NCBI GenBank assembly: GCA_014238285.1
Contig: JABABK010000019.1
Location: forward strand, 14,732-54,817
Length of the DNA: 40,086 nucleotides
Reading direction: 5' to 3'
Origin: Hellea sp.
GTDB lineage: Bacteria > Pseudomonadota > Alphaproteobacteria > Caulobacterales > Maricaulaceae
Shown: positions 18,947 through 27,514 of the stretch, piece after piece
Layout: the number at the start of each line of letters is the position of its first letter
Position numbering within the stretch: the stretch's first letter is position 1
Translations under genes and position numbers: made by a program
Notes under the pieces: model-generated
Databases searched by the model: none
What the model saw: only the letters and a program-made list of their open reading frames with translations
Told to the model about the DNA's origin: nothing

Positions 18947-19618
18947 ATGCGAATTTTAGTGGTTGAAGATGATGAAGTTGCAGCGGATTATGTCCGTAAA
19001 GGTCTAATGGAAGCAGGACACGTTGTTGATCTGGCGCCAGATGGTGATTTGGGTCTCGAAATGGCCCGCGCAGCTGATTATGATGCTTTAATCCTGGACC
19101 GCATGCTCCCAAAACTTGATGGGCTAGAGCTTCTCGAATCCATTCGTGATGACGGTGACACAACACCGGTTCTGATTTTATCAGCACTGGGTGAAGTCGA
19201 TCAAAAAGTTGAAGGCCTGCGAGCTGGCGGCGATGACTATTTAGCCAAACCATATGCTTTTACAGAGCTATTAGCCCGTGTTGAAGCCATTGGCCGTCGT
19301 AGCGACCCGACGGCTGCTGTGACCAAGCTTAAAGTTGGCGATCTGGAAATGGATTTGCTGGCCCGAACTGTTAAGCGCGCTGATCAGAACATTTTATTGC
19401 AACCCCGGGAGTTTCGCTTGCTTGAATGTTTGATGCGCAATGCTGGCCAAGTGGTGACCCGCACCATGTTACTTGAGAAAGTGTGGGATTATCACTTTGA
19501 TCCTCAGACAAATGTTATCGACGTACATGTTTCGCGGCTACGCGGCAAAATCGACAAAGAATTTGAATCGCCTATGCTACATACGGTCCGCGGCGCCGGT
19601 TACCGCTTGCAGGTCTAA
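18947..19618 (+). CDS. OmpR-family response regulator
   Basis: A 223-residue winged-helix response regulator. The receiver has E7/D8/D9, phospho-acceptor Asp51 in LILDRMLPKLDG, Ser/Thr in LILSALGE and Lys in DDYLAKPYAF. The DNA-binding domain includes LLQPREFRLLECLMRNAGQV, then LEKVWDYHFDPQTNVIDVHV and VRGAGYRLQV, as in copper/heavy-metal or CpxR-like regulators. AAGGAG precedes the ATG. It follows the HtrA gene by 10 bp and is followed by its kinase after 23 bp, so it likely controls envelope-stress genes including that protease. The signal is not known. Confidence 0.94.
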   Translation: MRILVVEDDEVAADYVRKGLMEAGHVVDLAPDGDLGLEMARAADYDALILDRMLPKLDGLELLESIRDDGDTTPVLILSALGEVDQKVEGLRAGGDDYLAKPYAFTELLARVEAIGRRSDPTAAVTKLKVGDLEMDLLARTVKRADQNILLQPREFRLLECLMRNAGQVVTRTMLLEKVWDYHFDPQTNVIDVHVSRLRGKIDKEFESPMLHTVRGAGYRLQV

Positions 19619-19641
19619 GAAAAAGTTCTAGCGTTAACATT

Positions 19642-21111
19642 ATGCTGGAATCGCTCTCAAAACTGTTCCGCAATACGCTATTTAGGCTCAGCCTCTTAGG
19701 GGCTGTGCTTTTTGTCGTCTCGCTTTTCGCAAGCTTAGGCTATGTTTATTACGCCACTGTCGCCAGTGAACTACGCGCGGTCGACAAGACGATCCAAGCT
19801 GAAGTCGATGAAATTCAAAACATCTACCAAACCGTTGGATTGCCGGATGTGCAGCGCTTAATCGTCTTGCGCTCTTTTGCGTTTGAAGGCCGTTATTTGC
19901 TGGAAACCCCCAATTGGTTTGTTGGCAATCTTGGGTCAACCGCCATGGAACAAGATGGGTATGTTCCATTTACTCTGATTGATGGCGTCCCCGGCAAGCC
20001 ATTTGTCTCCAAGCATTTGACCTACGCTATTCAAGGTGAAGATGATGTTGATGATTTGCAGGATCGGCGCATCAGGGCGCTGTCCGGCTTTTTAATTGGA
20101 CCCAAAGGGGAGACTGTCGCAGGTTTAATTGTCGGCCGGGATGTGGAAGAGATCATGCGGACGGCCGATCGTGTCCGCACCGCAATTATTACGTCGTCTC
20201 TGATAGCTTTGTTTCTAGGCTTGTTGTCGAGTTTGTTTGTCTCGCAGAGATTTACCCGCCGAATTGATGCCTTCAATCGGCTTGCAACGGATGTACGGGC
20301 AGGGCAGCTTGATCGTCGCGCCCCTCGTAATTATAGTGAGGATGAGCTTGATCTTTTGGCAGAGCATCTCAACGCCATGCTGGACCATATTGATCGCTTG
20401 ATGAAGGCTATGCGATATGCTGGCGATAGCATCGCTCACGATCTGCGTTCCCCCCTGACGCGGCTTAGAACACGACTCGAAAGCACGGCCACAGAAATGA
20501 AAGATGATAAGTCGGCGACGGCTTTGTGGCTGGCTGCTGAAGATGCTGATCAGCTTTTAAAAACATTCGATTCAGTCTTGCGTATCGCGCGGCTTGAGGC
20601 CGGTGAGCAAAGAGAAATGCTGCAAGAGATAGATCCAAAGATCATATTGGACGATATTGCTGAGCTTTATGAGCCTGCTTGTGAAGATGTGGGTTTAGGG
20701 TTTTTAGCGCAAATTGATGAAGGGCTTCTCATTTTGGCCGACCGAGGGTTACTGTCTCAAGCCGTTTCTAACCTCGTTGAAAACGCCATTAAATATACGC
20801 CAAAAGGCGGAGCTGTGAAGTTGGAATTGTCCCGTAATATGGATAACCGTGTTGTCATATCGATTTCCGATGATGGTCCTGGCATTCCTGCTATGGATCG
20901 TGAGCGTGTGAAAGAACGTTTTGTCCGCCTGGATAAAAGCCGCACGGCGCCGGGCAGTGGTTTGGGCCTCGCCATGGTAGACGCGATCGCCACCCTACAT
21001 GAGGCGGAGTTTGTGCTGGGTGACGGTATGGCGTCAGAACACGGTCCGGGCCTGTCCGTGAAAATTATCTTTCCGCGGCGGCGCCATTTGCGGCCTGCCA
21101 TAAAAGAATAG
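19642..21111 (+). CDS. Sensor histidine kinase with HAMP domain
   Basis: A 489-residue inner-membrane kinase. An N-terminal helix (LSLLGAVLFVVSLFASLGYV) and a second near residues 175-198 (IITSSLIALFLGLLSSLFV) flank a periplasmic domain of about 140 residues. HAMP follows (RRIDAFNRLATDVRAGQLDR), then the phospho-acceptor His266 in DSIAHDLRSPLTRLRTRLE. The ATPase has N box NLVENAIKYTP, G1 SDDGPGIP and G2 GSGLGLAMVDAIA. It is the partner of the regulator just upstream. Its stop lies 1 bp before the glnE ATG, so glnE is probably read from the same transcript. Confidence 0.93.
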   Translation: MLESLSKLFRNTLFRLSLLGAVLFVVSLFASLGYVYYATVASELRAVDKTIQAEVDEIQNIYQTVGLPDVQRLIVLRSFAFEGRYLLETPNWFVGNLGSTAMEQDGYVPFTLIDGVPGKPFVSKHLTYAIQGEDDVDDLQDRRIRALSGFLIGPKGETVAGLIVGRDVEEIMRTADRVRTAIITSSLIALFLGLLSSLFVSQRFTRRIDAFNRLATDVRAGQLDRRAPRNYSEDELDLLAEHLNAMLDHIDRLMKAMRYAGDSIAHDLRSPLTRLRTRLESTATEMKDDKSATALWLAAEDADQLLKTFDSVLRIARLEAGEQREMLQEIDPKIILDDIAELYEPACEDVGLGFLAQIDEGLLILADRGLLSQAVSNLVENAIKYTPKGGAVKLELSRNMDNRVVISISDDGPGIPAMDRERVKERFVRLDKSRTAPGSGLGLAMVDAIATLHEAEFVLGDGMASEHGPGLSVKIIFPRRRHLRPAIKE

Positions 21112-21112
21112 C

Positions 21113-23836
21113 ATGTCAGACAAGGAACGCGCGATAGATTGTGCCCGGTTGAACGCGCCCTACCTAGCAGAAAGCCTTGATCTATTTCCAGAAATCCCAC
21201 CTCGTTTTGTAAACTCTGACCCTGCTTATCTCTTTGTCGAATTGGTTGATAACTTGCCAGTTGATATTGGTGGCTTGGATGTGGAAATGAAACTGCTTCG
21301 GCAGTTTAAGCGAAAATCTCATTTGATTTTTGCTTTAGCGGATATAGCATCAGTCTGGAGTTGGGTGGAAGTTACCGAACATCTTACCCAGCTAGCCGAT
21401 ATTTGTATGCGCCGAATTTTACTAGCATCTGGTCGAGCCCAAGGTGTTGAAGGTGATTATGTCAATCCAGTTCCCGGATTGTTTATACTGGCTGTCGGAA
21501 AATATGGGGCGAGAGAACTTAACTACTCCAGTGATGTTGATTTCAATGTTTTCTATGATCCAGATAAAGTCGTCTTGCCTAATCCAGCACGGGCTGAGCG
21601 AACTTTAATTCGTCTCGTCCAAGGTCTAGTTCGCGGGATGGAAGCCATCACGGAAGATGGATATATTTTTAGAACAGATCTTCGATTGCGCCCTGACCCA
21701 CGCTCTAATGCGGTGGCGGTTTCAACTCGCACGGCTGAACGCTATTATGAGACAGTGGGCCAAAATTGGGAACGGGCCGCGATGATTAAGGCGCGGTGCT
21801 GCGCGGGAGATATGGAAGCGGGTAACGATTTTATCGCTAACGTGTTAAGCCCCTTTATTTGGCGTCGAAATTTAGACTATGCGGCCATTGAAGACATTCT
21901 CGCCATAAAACGTCAAATCCATAGCCTCAATGGCGGGGAGAGCCTCACTGTTCCTGGTCATCATTTAAAACTTGGAATTGGCGGTATTCGAGAAATAGAA
22001 TTTTACGCGCAGGTTCAGCAGCTTATTTTAGGCGGCCGTAATGCGGAGCTTAGATCGCCTAGAACCGTCGACGCATTGTCTCTTTTGGCAAAATTTGATT
22101 TTGTAACGATCAAGGATGCCGATGACTTAATTAGCCATTACGGGGAATTGCGGAAGTTGGAACACCGGGCGCAAATGATGGAAGACGCGCAAACCCATTT
22201 TGTGCCCGTGGATAATCAGGCGCGAGAAAAAGTTTCTACGTTGTCGGGTTATAATGATCTCAGCCAATTTGAAGAAGACCTCAAATATATATTGATGGAT
22301 GTCCGGCGTATCTATTCAGAGCTTTTCCCGCAGGCCTCGTCTCTATCATCAAGTGTAGGTAATCTTGTTTTTACGGGCGTTGAACCTGGACCTGCCACGA
22401 TGTCGGCCTTGGAAAATCTGGGATACCAGAGAGCTGCTCATGTTTGGTCACAAATGGCCGCATGGCTCGGCGGGCGTATTAAGGCGACTCGGAGTGAACG
22501 GGCGAGGGAACTTCTCACAGCTTTAGCGCCGCAGATAATAGAATTTTGCGCAGAGACGGGAAAACCGGATGAGGCGTTTCAATCATTCGGCGGGTTTTTC
22601 ACGCGGCTTAATAGCGGGATTTCATTACTGTCGCGTTTTCACCAAAAACCGGAACAACTGAAATACTTGATTTCGCTCATGGTGAAGTCACGACATATTG
22701 CCGAAACGATCGCGATGCAGCCCAATATATTGGATGCTTTATCCGATCCCGCATTTCTTGAAATTGACGAAAGCCATTTAGACGCTGGCGCAGCCATAAT
22801 TGGCAATGCGGAGGATTTTGAAGAGGCTATGAATGCTGCAAGGCGATGGGCGCGTGAAGAGCAGTTTAGGTTAAGTGCCGCCATTTTAAGTTCGCGACTT
22901 GCCCCCATTAAGGCAGGCCCTCTTTTTGCAAGACTCGCGGAATGCGTCATTCGTGAGTTGCTGCCTTTTGCTATCAAAGAAGCTGAGCGCAAGACGGGCC
23001 CAATAAGCGGAAGTGTTGGGGTTATCGGCCTTGGAAAACTTGGTAGCCGAGAACTTAGCCTCACATCTGATCTGGATTTAATGTTGATTTATCAACCCGA
23101 AGGGAATGACAATAATGTGCAGCATGTCTTTACTAAGATTACACAACGATTGATCAGCGCCTTGTCGGCAGTTACTGAAGAGGGCGAATTATACGAAGTT
23201 GACATGGCCTTGAGACCTTCTGGACGCGCCGGGCCGGTCGCCGTCTCTATGGACGCTTTTCTCAGATATTATGGAGAAAAGGCTTGGTCTTGGGAGTTTA
23301 TGGCTCTTAGCCGTTCACGCGTGATTTGTGCGAGTAGCCGCGAGTTTTTCTGCCAGCTTAATCGTGCTCGATCAGAAGCTCTTTTGTCTGTCAGACCTGA
23401 TCTAAATATTGATACCGATATCGAAGACATGCTCAAACGCGTCAGGGATGAAAAACCGCAGCGTCATGACTGGGACCTTAAAAATATTTTGGGCGGTATT
23501 CGAGACATCGAATTTGTGGCCCAGAAAGCCTATCTAAAGAACAGGCCTGAAATTGTCGAAAAAAATCTAATCTCCACGGAAGATTTTTTAAATCATGCTG
23601 GACATTATTTAGAGAAAGACACGCAGTTGAGTTTGATTAAAGCCTATCGATTTTTTCTATCGGTTAAACAAATAAGGGCTGTCTGTTATGGCGATAAATC
23701 ACAAAAACTGACTAACCTTGATTTGGACGGGATTGCAGGACTTCTGGACTTTTCAACCTCGTCTGAACTGGAAAAAAGACGAGCTGATTATTCTGCAATG
23801 GTGATAAGCGCAGTAGAAAAATTTATATTAAAATAA
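21113..23836 (+). CDS. glnE: Bifunctional glutamine synthetase adenylyltransferase/adenylyl-removing enzyme
   Basis: GlnE adenylylates glutamine synthetase to switch it off and removes the AMP to switch it on, in response to PII. The 907-residue protein has both nucleotidyltransferase halves: an N-terminal AR domain with VGKYGARELNYSSDVDFNVF near residue 135, followed by GGIREIEFYAQVQQLILGG, and a C-terminal AT domain with GLGKLGSRELSLTSDLDL near residue 645, followed by GGIRDIEFVAQ. All the acidic metal ligands (DVD and DLD) are retained. Length is slightly below the typical 940-980. It begins 1 bp after the kinase stop and converges on the PAS kinase gene with a 3-bp gap. Confidence 0.96.
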   Translation: MSDKERAIDCARLNAPYLAESLDLFPEIPPRFVNSDPAYLFVELVDNLPVDIGGLDVEMKLLRQFKRKSHLIFALADIASVWSWVEVTEHLTQLADICMRRILLASGRAQGVEGDYVNPVPGLFILAVGKYGARELNYSSDVDFNVFYDPDKVVLPNPARAERTLIRLVQGLVRGMEAITEDGYIFRTDLRLRPDPRSNAVAVSTRTAERYYETVGQNWERAAMIKARCCAGDMEAGNDFIANVLSPFIWRRNLDYAAIEDILAIKRQIHSLNGGESLTVPGHHLKLGIGGIREIEFYAQVQQLILGGRNAELRSPRTVDALSLLAKFDFVTIKDADDLISHYGELRKLEHRAQMMEDAQTHFVPVDNQAREKVSTLSGYNDLSQFEEDLKYILMDVRRIYSELFPQASSLSSSVGNLVFTGVEPGPATMSALENLGYQRAAHVWSQMAAWLGGRIKATRSERARELLTALAPQIIEFCAETGKPDEAFQSFGGFFTRLNSGISLLSRFHQKPEQLKYLISLMVKSRHIAETIAMQPNILDALSDPAFLEIDESHLDAGAAIIGNAEDFEEAMNAARRWAREEQFRLSAAILSSRLAPIKAGPLFARLAECVIRELLPFAIKEAERKTGPISGSVGVIGLGKLGSRELSLTSDLDLMLIYQPEGNDNNVQHVFTKITQRLISALSAVTEEGELYEVDMALRPSGRAGPVAVSMDAFLRYYGEKAWSWEFMALSRSRVICASSREFFCQLNRARSEALLSVRPDLNIDTDIEDMLKRVRDEKPQRHDWDLKNILGGIRDIEFVAQKAYLKNRPEIVEKNLISTEDFLNHAGHYLEKDTQLSLIKAYRFFLSVKQIRAVCYGDKSQKLTNLDLDGIAGLLDFSTSSELEKRRADYSAMVISAVEKFILK

Positions 23837-23839
23837 TAA

Positions 23840-26680
23840 TTAAGCGGCGTAAGGATTAGGCATTGGCGGCGGCGGCGCCGTTTGATCCAATTGTTCAAAC
23901 CCGACAGTTTGATTGTGTGTTTGGTTAGGCACTGGCGCTTCGGCTTGTGTCACATAAGCTGGTTCGGCTTCTGCATGAAGTTGTTGGGATTCCTCAGCCG
24001 CTACTTCAACATTGCCTTCTTGCAGCACGTCCGCAATATCTTTTGCGAGTTTAGAAATTTCATCAGCCACTTCAGTATCCGGAACTTCCTCGATTTTTTG
24101 GAGGGGCTTATTGGGAAGGGTGAAGATAACGGATGTGCCTTCGCCAAATGTAGACTCTATCCTGAAATTACCGCCGTGAAGTTCAACGAGTGATTTGGAT
24201 AGCGCTAATCCGAGCCCGGTACCTTCGACTTGATGCGTGTCTTTGTTTTCGACTTGTTCAAAAGGTTGAGCCAGACGTTTTAGATCATCTGGCGAAATGC
24301 CTATACCGGTATCCGAGACTTGGATAATGATACCCGCTGATTTGACGCTGACATCAACACTGACGACGCCACCTTCTGGTGTAAACTTAATGGCGTTTGT
24401 AATTAAGTTTAGAAGGACCTGTTTCACAGCTCTTGGGTCCGCTTCAATCTCTTTCGTTTCAGACGGAACATAGACTAATTTTTGGGAATTGTCTTCGGCA
24501 CGCCCACGAACAATGCGGATTACTTGCTGAATGAGATCGCTAATGTTCAAGCTTTCAACATGGAGGTTCATCTTACCGGCTTCAATCTTGGACATGTCCA
24601 AGATGTCGTTGATAAGTGAGAGAAGATGTTGTCCAGAGAATAGAATATCACTGACATATTCTTTATAACGAGTATCGCCAAGAGGTCCAAACATTTCTTT
24701 TTTCATGATATCGGAGAAGCCATTAATAGCGTTTAGCGGAGTCCGCAATTCGTGACTCATATTGGCTAAGAATTCACTCTTTGATTGGTTGGCTTCCTCA
24801 GCGCGAATTTTTTCCTGTTCATAACTTTCCGCTAGCTCCACGATACGCGTCTGTGATTTACGTAAAACATTGACGGTTTTTTGTAGGGCTTGCTCGTTTT
24901 CTTTTAGCTGGTGCTCCCGGGTTCGGATAGCCGTGATGTCTGTGCCGACGGATACGCGCCCGCCATCGGCCGTAGATGTTTCTAAATATCGGATCCAGCG
25001 TCCATCTTTAAGACGGAGTTCATAGCCTTGATCACCGCCCATATCAAAGCGCTCTTCTATGGCATTATTGGCGTTATAGTCGACTGTGGCGTGATCCATT
25101 CCAGTGGCGAGTGTGCCGACAGAAAAATTGAAGAAATCTTCAAAACGATTATTCCATAGAGTCAGATGATCGCGTTGATCCCAAATAACAAATGAATCGT
25201 TCATAGCACGAAGCGCGTCATGGAGGCGTGATTCTGTGTATTGCAAACGCATTTTTGCGCCGCGTTGTTCGGTAACGTCCATGGCCATACCAATGATAAC
25301 GCGACTATGGTCAGCGCCCCTCGTTGACGGTCGGCCGCTGCACGATAATGTTAGAGGCAGGCGAGCAACATTCACGTCAACATCAAAGTCCCCAGACATA
25401 TGAGCTCGTCGTATGCTGTATAAAAGTTTCTCGCGGTCGGCATCATGAAATAATCCCAAAAATTGAGGGACGGGGAGAATATGATCTCTTTCTGCTATTC
25501 CCAAAAGCCGCGCAAGAGAGCGGCTTATAAAGGCCTCATTGTCGGCAAGGTTGACTTCCCAAACGCCGCCTCTGGAGCCATCAATAGCCGCCATATATCT
25601 TTGTTGTGACGCTTCGTTATCTATGTTGGCGACTTCAGCCTGAACAACTTGGGATCTCATATTCCGAAATAATGATGCTGCAGTGCCTAAAGTCCCGAGG
25701 AATAATATGGACAAAAGCCCTAAGGATTGTTTCCATTTTTGTCCGGTGATGATTGGGTGTTTGCAGATCAAAGCCAAAGAGGAGGCATCAATTTTTGCAT
25801 GGCCGAGCCATTGTTTTTCGCCGTCAACTTTATGGAGTTGTGTGCTAATCCCTGGTCTGCGCGCTAATGTTTTTAATTGGTTGGCCGGGAGGTTGAAAAA
25901 GCTAGCAGCGCCTGACTTGCCCAGTGTCGCGGGGCCGTCGATGGCCCTTCCGTTCATTTCGATGATAGCGATGTTGCTAATGTTACCGGTTAAAGCTCCT
26001 GGGCTTAAAGCGACAACTAAAACCGCGTCGTTTAATTTTCGAATGATAAGAGGCGTAATCGTGCCGTCTTGGGCTACGATGGATGAAATCAAGACACCCG
26101 ATTGCGGCATGTTAGCCGCGTCAATTTTTGATAACGGGTTCGCATTAGATGTGCCCGCAATTATATTCTTTTTACCATCGAGAATGGCGACGGCTGAAAT
26201 GTTTTGGCCGCGAGATATACGGTCAACAATTTGTGATGCATTAGCCCGGTTGACTAAAGCATTTTCGATCCAGTTGGATTGAGATGCTAAAGCTGTTTCG
26301 ACCTTGGTTTTTACGGTTTCAATAAGCGACGAATATTGAGCTTCTGAGGCGCTAAATTCAGCATTGCGCTGACTGTTGACGATTGAGAAGGACACCATCA
26401 GGAAAAAAGCTAATAATGTCAGGATTGCCATTAGGAAATTACGAAGGGAAGTAGGACCAATTTGTTGCGATAAAGCTTCTAGACGATCACTTGTTTTTAA
26501 TCGCCGACGGTCTTCAACTTCGACCCGGTTTGGTTCGTAGTTGTTTGCAGCGATTGTGGGCCTTGGCGGGCGGGCATGGGGCATTGGCGGTGGAGTTCTT
26601 GCCGCTTCATGACCAGGGATATGGGCTGGTCTATTCATATGTCCGTGGTTGGGATCCAAGGGCTTCCTTTTTCGAATCAC
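23840..26680 (-). CDS. PAS-domain hybrid-type sensor histidine kinase (no receiver)
   Basis: A 946-residue kinase if GTG at 26678-26680 is used; ATG at 26638 is an alternative. The N-terminus is a His/Pro-rich cytoplasmic segment, then a membrane helix (LMAILTLLAFFLMVSFSIV), a sensor region, and a second helix (GLLSILFLGTLGTAASLF). Two PAS-like domains follow; the second has MNDSFVIWDQRDHLTLWNNR. A coiled-coil leads to phospho-acceptor His643 in SEFLANMSHELRTPLNAING. The ATPase has NLITNAIKFTPEGG, VSDTGIGI and GTGLGLALSKSL. There is no receiver; the last 80 residues are acidic and Pro/Gln-rich (EVPDTEVADEI..., ending PPPPMPNPYAA), probably disordered. SHELRTPLNAINGFS resembles PleC/DivJ-type kinases of the alpha class. 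Output partner not in window. Confidence 0.9.
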   Translation of the reverse strand: MIRKRKPLDPNHGHMNRPAHIPGHEAARTPPPMPHARPPRPTIAANNYEPNRVEVEDRRRLKTSDRLEALSQQIGPTSLRNFLMAILTLLAFFLMVSFSIVNSQRNAEFSASEAQYSSLIETVKTKVETALASQSNWIENALVNRANASQIVDRISRGQNISAVAILDGKKNIIAGTSNANPLSKIDAANMPQSGVLISSIVAQDGTITPLIIRKLNDAVLVVALSPGALTGNISNIAIIEMNGRAIDGPATLGKSGAASFFNLPANQLKTLARRPGISTQLHKVDGEKQWLGHAKIDASSLALICKHPIITGQKWKQSLGLLSILFLGTLGTAASLFRNMRSQVVQAEVANIDNEASQQRYMAAIDGSRGGVWEVNLADNEAFISRSLARLLGIAERDHILPVPQFLGLFHDADREKLLYSIRRAHMSGDFDVDVNVARLPLTLSCSGRPSTRGADHSRVIIGMAMDVTEQRGAKMRLQYTESRLHDALRAMNDSFVIWDQRDHLTLWNNRFEDFFNFSVGTLATGMDHATVDYNANNAIEERFDMGGDQGYELRLKDGRWIRYLETSTADGGRVSVGTDITAIRTREHQLKENEQALQKTVNVLRKSQTRIVELAESYEQEKIRAEEANQSKSEFLANMSHELRTPLNAINGFSDIMKKEMFGPLGDTRYKEYVSDILFSGQHLLSLINDILDMSKIEAGKMNLHVESLNISDLIQQVIRIVRGRAEDNSQKLVYVPSETKEIEADPRAVKQVLLNLITNAIKFTPEGGVVSVDVSVKSAGIIIQVSDTGIGISPDDLKRLAQPFEQVENKDTHQVEGTGLGLALSKSLVELHGGNFRIESTFGEGTSVIFTLPNKPLQKIEEVPDTEVADEISKLAKDIADVLQEGNVEVAAEESQQLHAEAEPAYVTQAEAPVPNQTHNQTVGFEQLDQTAPPPPMPNPYAA

Positions 26681-26732
26681 TTATGTATCTGTGCCATTCT
26701 CAAACAATTACTTAAGAAATACAAAGAAATGC

Positions 26733-27464
26733 TTACCCTGCTAGACGTGTTTCTGGGACTGGTTTGCCAATGGCGTAGCCTTGCGCGGCATCAAACCCAG
26801 CAGATCTGGCAAAATCGAGAATTTCATCGGTTTCTACACCCTCAGCTATGTATTTTACGCCAAGAGAATGTCGTAGCGTAAATAGCGCGTCCAAAATGGC
26901 CCGTTCCCGCGGGCAAGTCATGGCAGAGACAACAAATTCCCCATCTATTTTAAGCCAATCCGCGGGTAAAGCGCGCAGATATCGTATGGATGCCGCGCCC
27001 GCGCCGACATCATCCAGGCAAATTATATGGCCGCGGTCGCGCAGTTTGGTTAAAATATCTTTGGCCTTGTGAAGGTTTTCCATATCCCACGTTTCAGTGA
27101 GTTCTATCATAAGCTTGTGCGGCGGTCCCTGAAGAGCAGATAAACAGGCCATTAAAGCATGTTCAAATTCGGGCAGATCAATAGATGCACCAGATAAATT
27201 AACCGCCATACCATGACCGTCAGGGTCTGCATTGATCGTCAGAACCGCGCGCGCCAGCATAGATAGGTCTAAATCTTTGATCGCGCCTGATAGTTCGGCC
27301 GGCCTTAGGACACCTTGTACCCCCGCTTCATGCTCAAAACGCACCAGCCATTCATAATGTGAAATACTATTGTCTTTAAGGTACATTATAGGCTGTTTCA
27401 TGACCGTGAACATCTGTTCGGAGACATGTTCTCGGAAGCCTTGAAATGTGAGCGGATCGATCAT
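26733..27464 (-). CDS. EAL-domain protein, probable cyclic-di-GMP phosphodiesterase
   Basis: A 243-residue protein that is nearly only an EAL domain. The expected motifs appear: the ExLxR equivalent in HYEWLVRFE, NLSG, ELTE in MIELTETW, the Asp pair in CLDDVGAGAASIRYL, KIDGEFV, the AEGVET loop and AQGYAIGKPVP. Catalytic acidic residues are kept, but loop 6 reads DDVGAG instead of the usual DDFGTG, so activity may be reduced or the protein may bind rather than hydrolyse. No GGDEF, PAS or membrane segment. It lies 52 bp upstream of the PAS kinase and 50 bp after pepN on the same strand. Confidence 0.88.
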   Translation of the reverse strand: MIDPLTFQGFREHVSEQMFTVMKQPIMYLKDNSISHYEWLVRFEHEAGVQGVLRPAELSGAIKDLDLSMLARAVLTINADPDGHGMAVNLSGASIDLPEFEHALMACLSALQGPPHKLMIELTETWDMENLHKAKDILTKLRDRGHIICLDDVGAGAASIRYLRALPADWLKIDGEFVVSAMTCPRERAILDALFTLRHSLGVKYIAEGVETDEILDFARSAGFDAAQGYAIGKPVPETRLAG

Positions 27465-27514
27465 GGCCTTAAGCTTAAAGCACAGGCCTAAATAAAACCC
27501 TTACAGAGTTGAGG

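Noticed and set aside
20757-21200. 147-residue minus-strand ORF spanning the kinase-glnE junction
   Set aside because: Antisense to conserved ATPase motifs and to the start of glnE.
22639-23064. 141-residue minus-strand ORF
   Set aside because: Lies opposite the conserved GlnE coding region and has Ser/Arg-rich shadow composition.
25683-26282. 199-residue plus-strand ORF
   Set aside because: Antisense to the PAS kinase, no recognisable domain, no ribosome-binding site; a shadow of the real gene.
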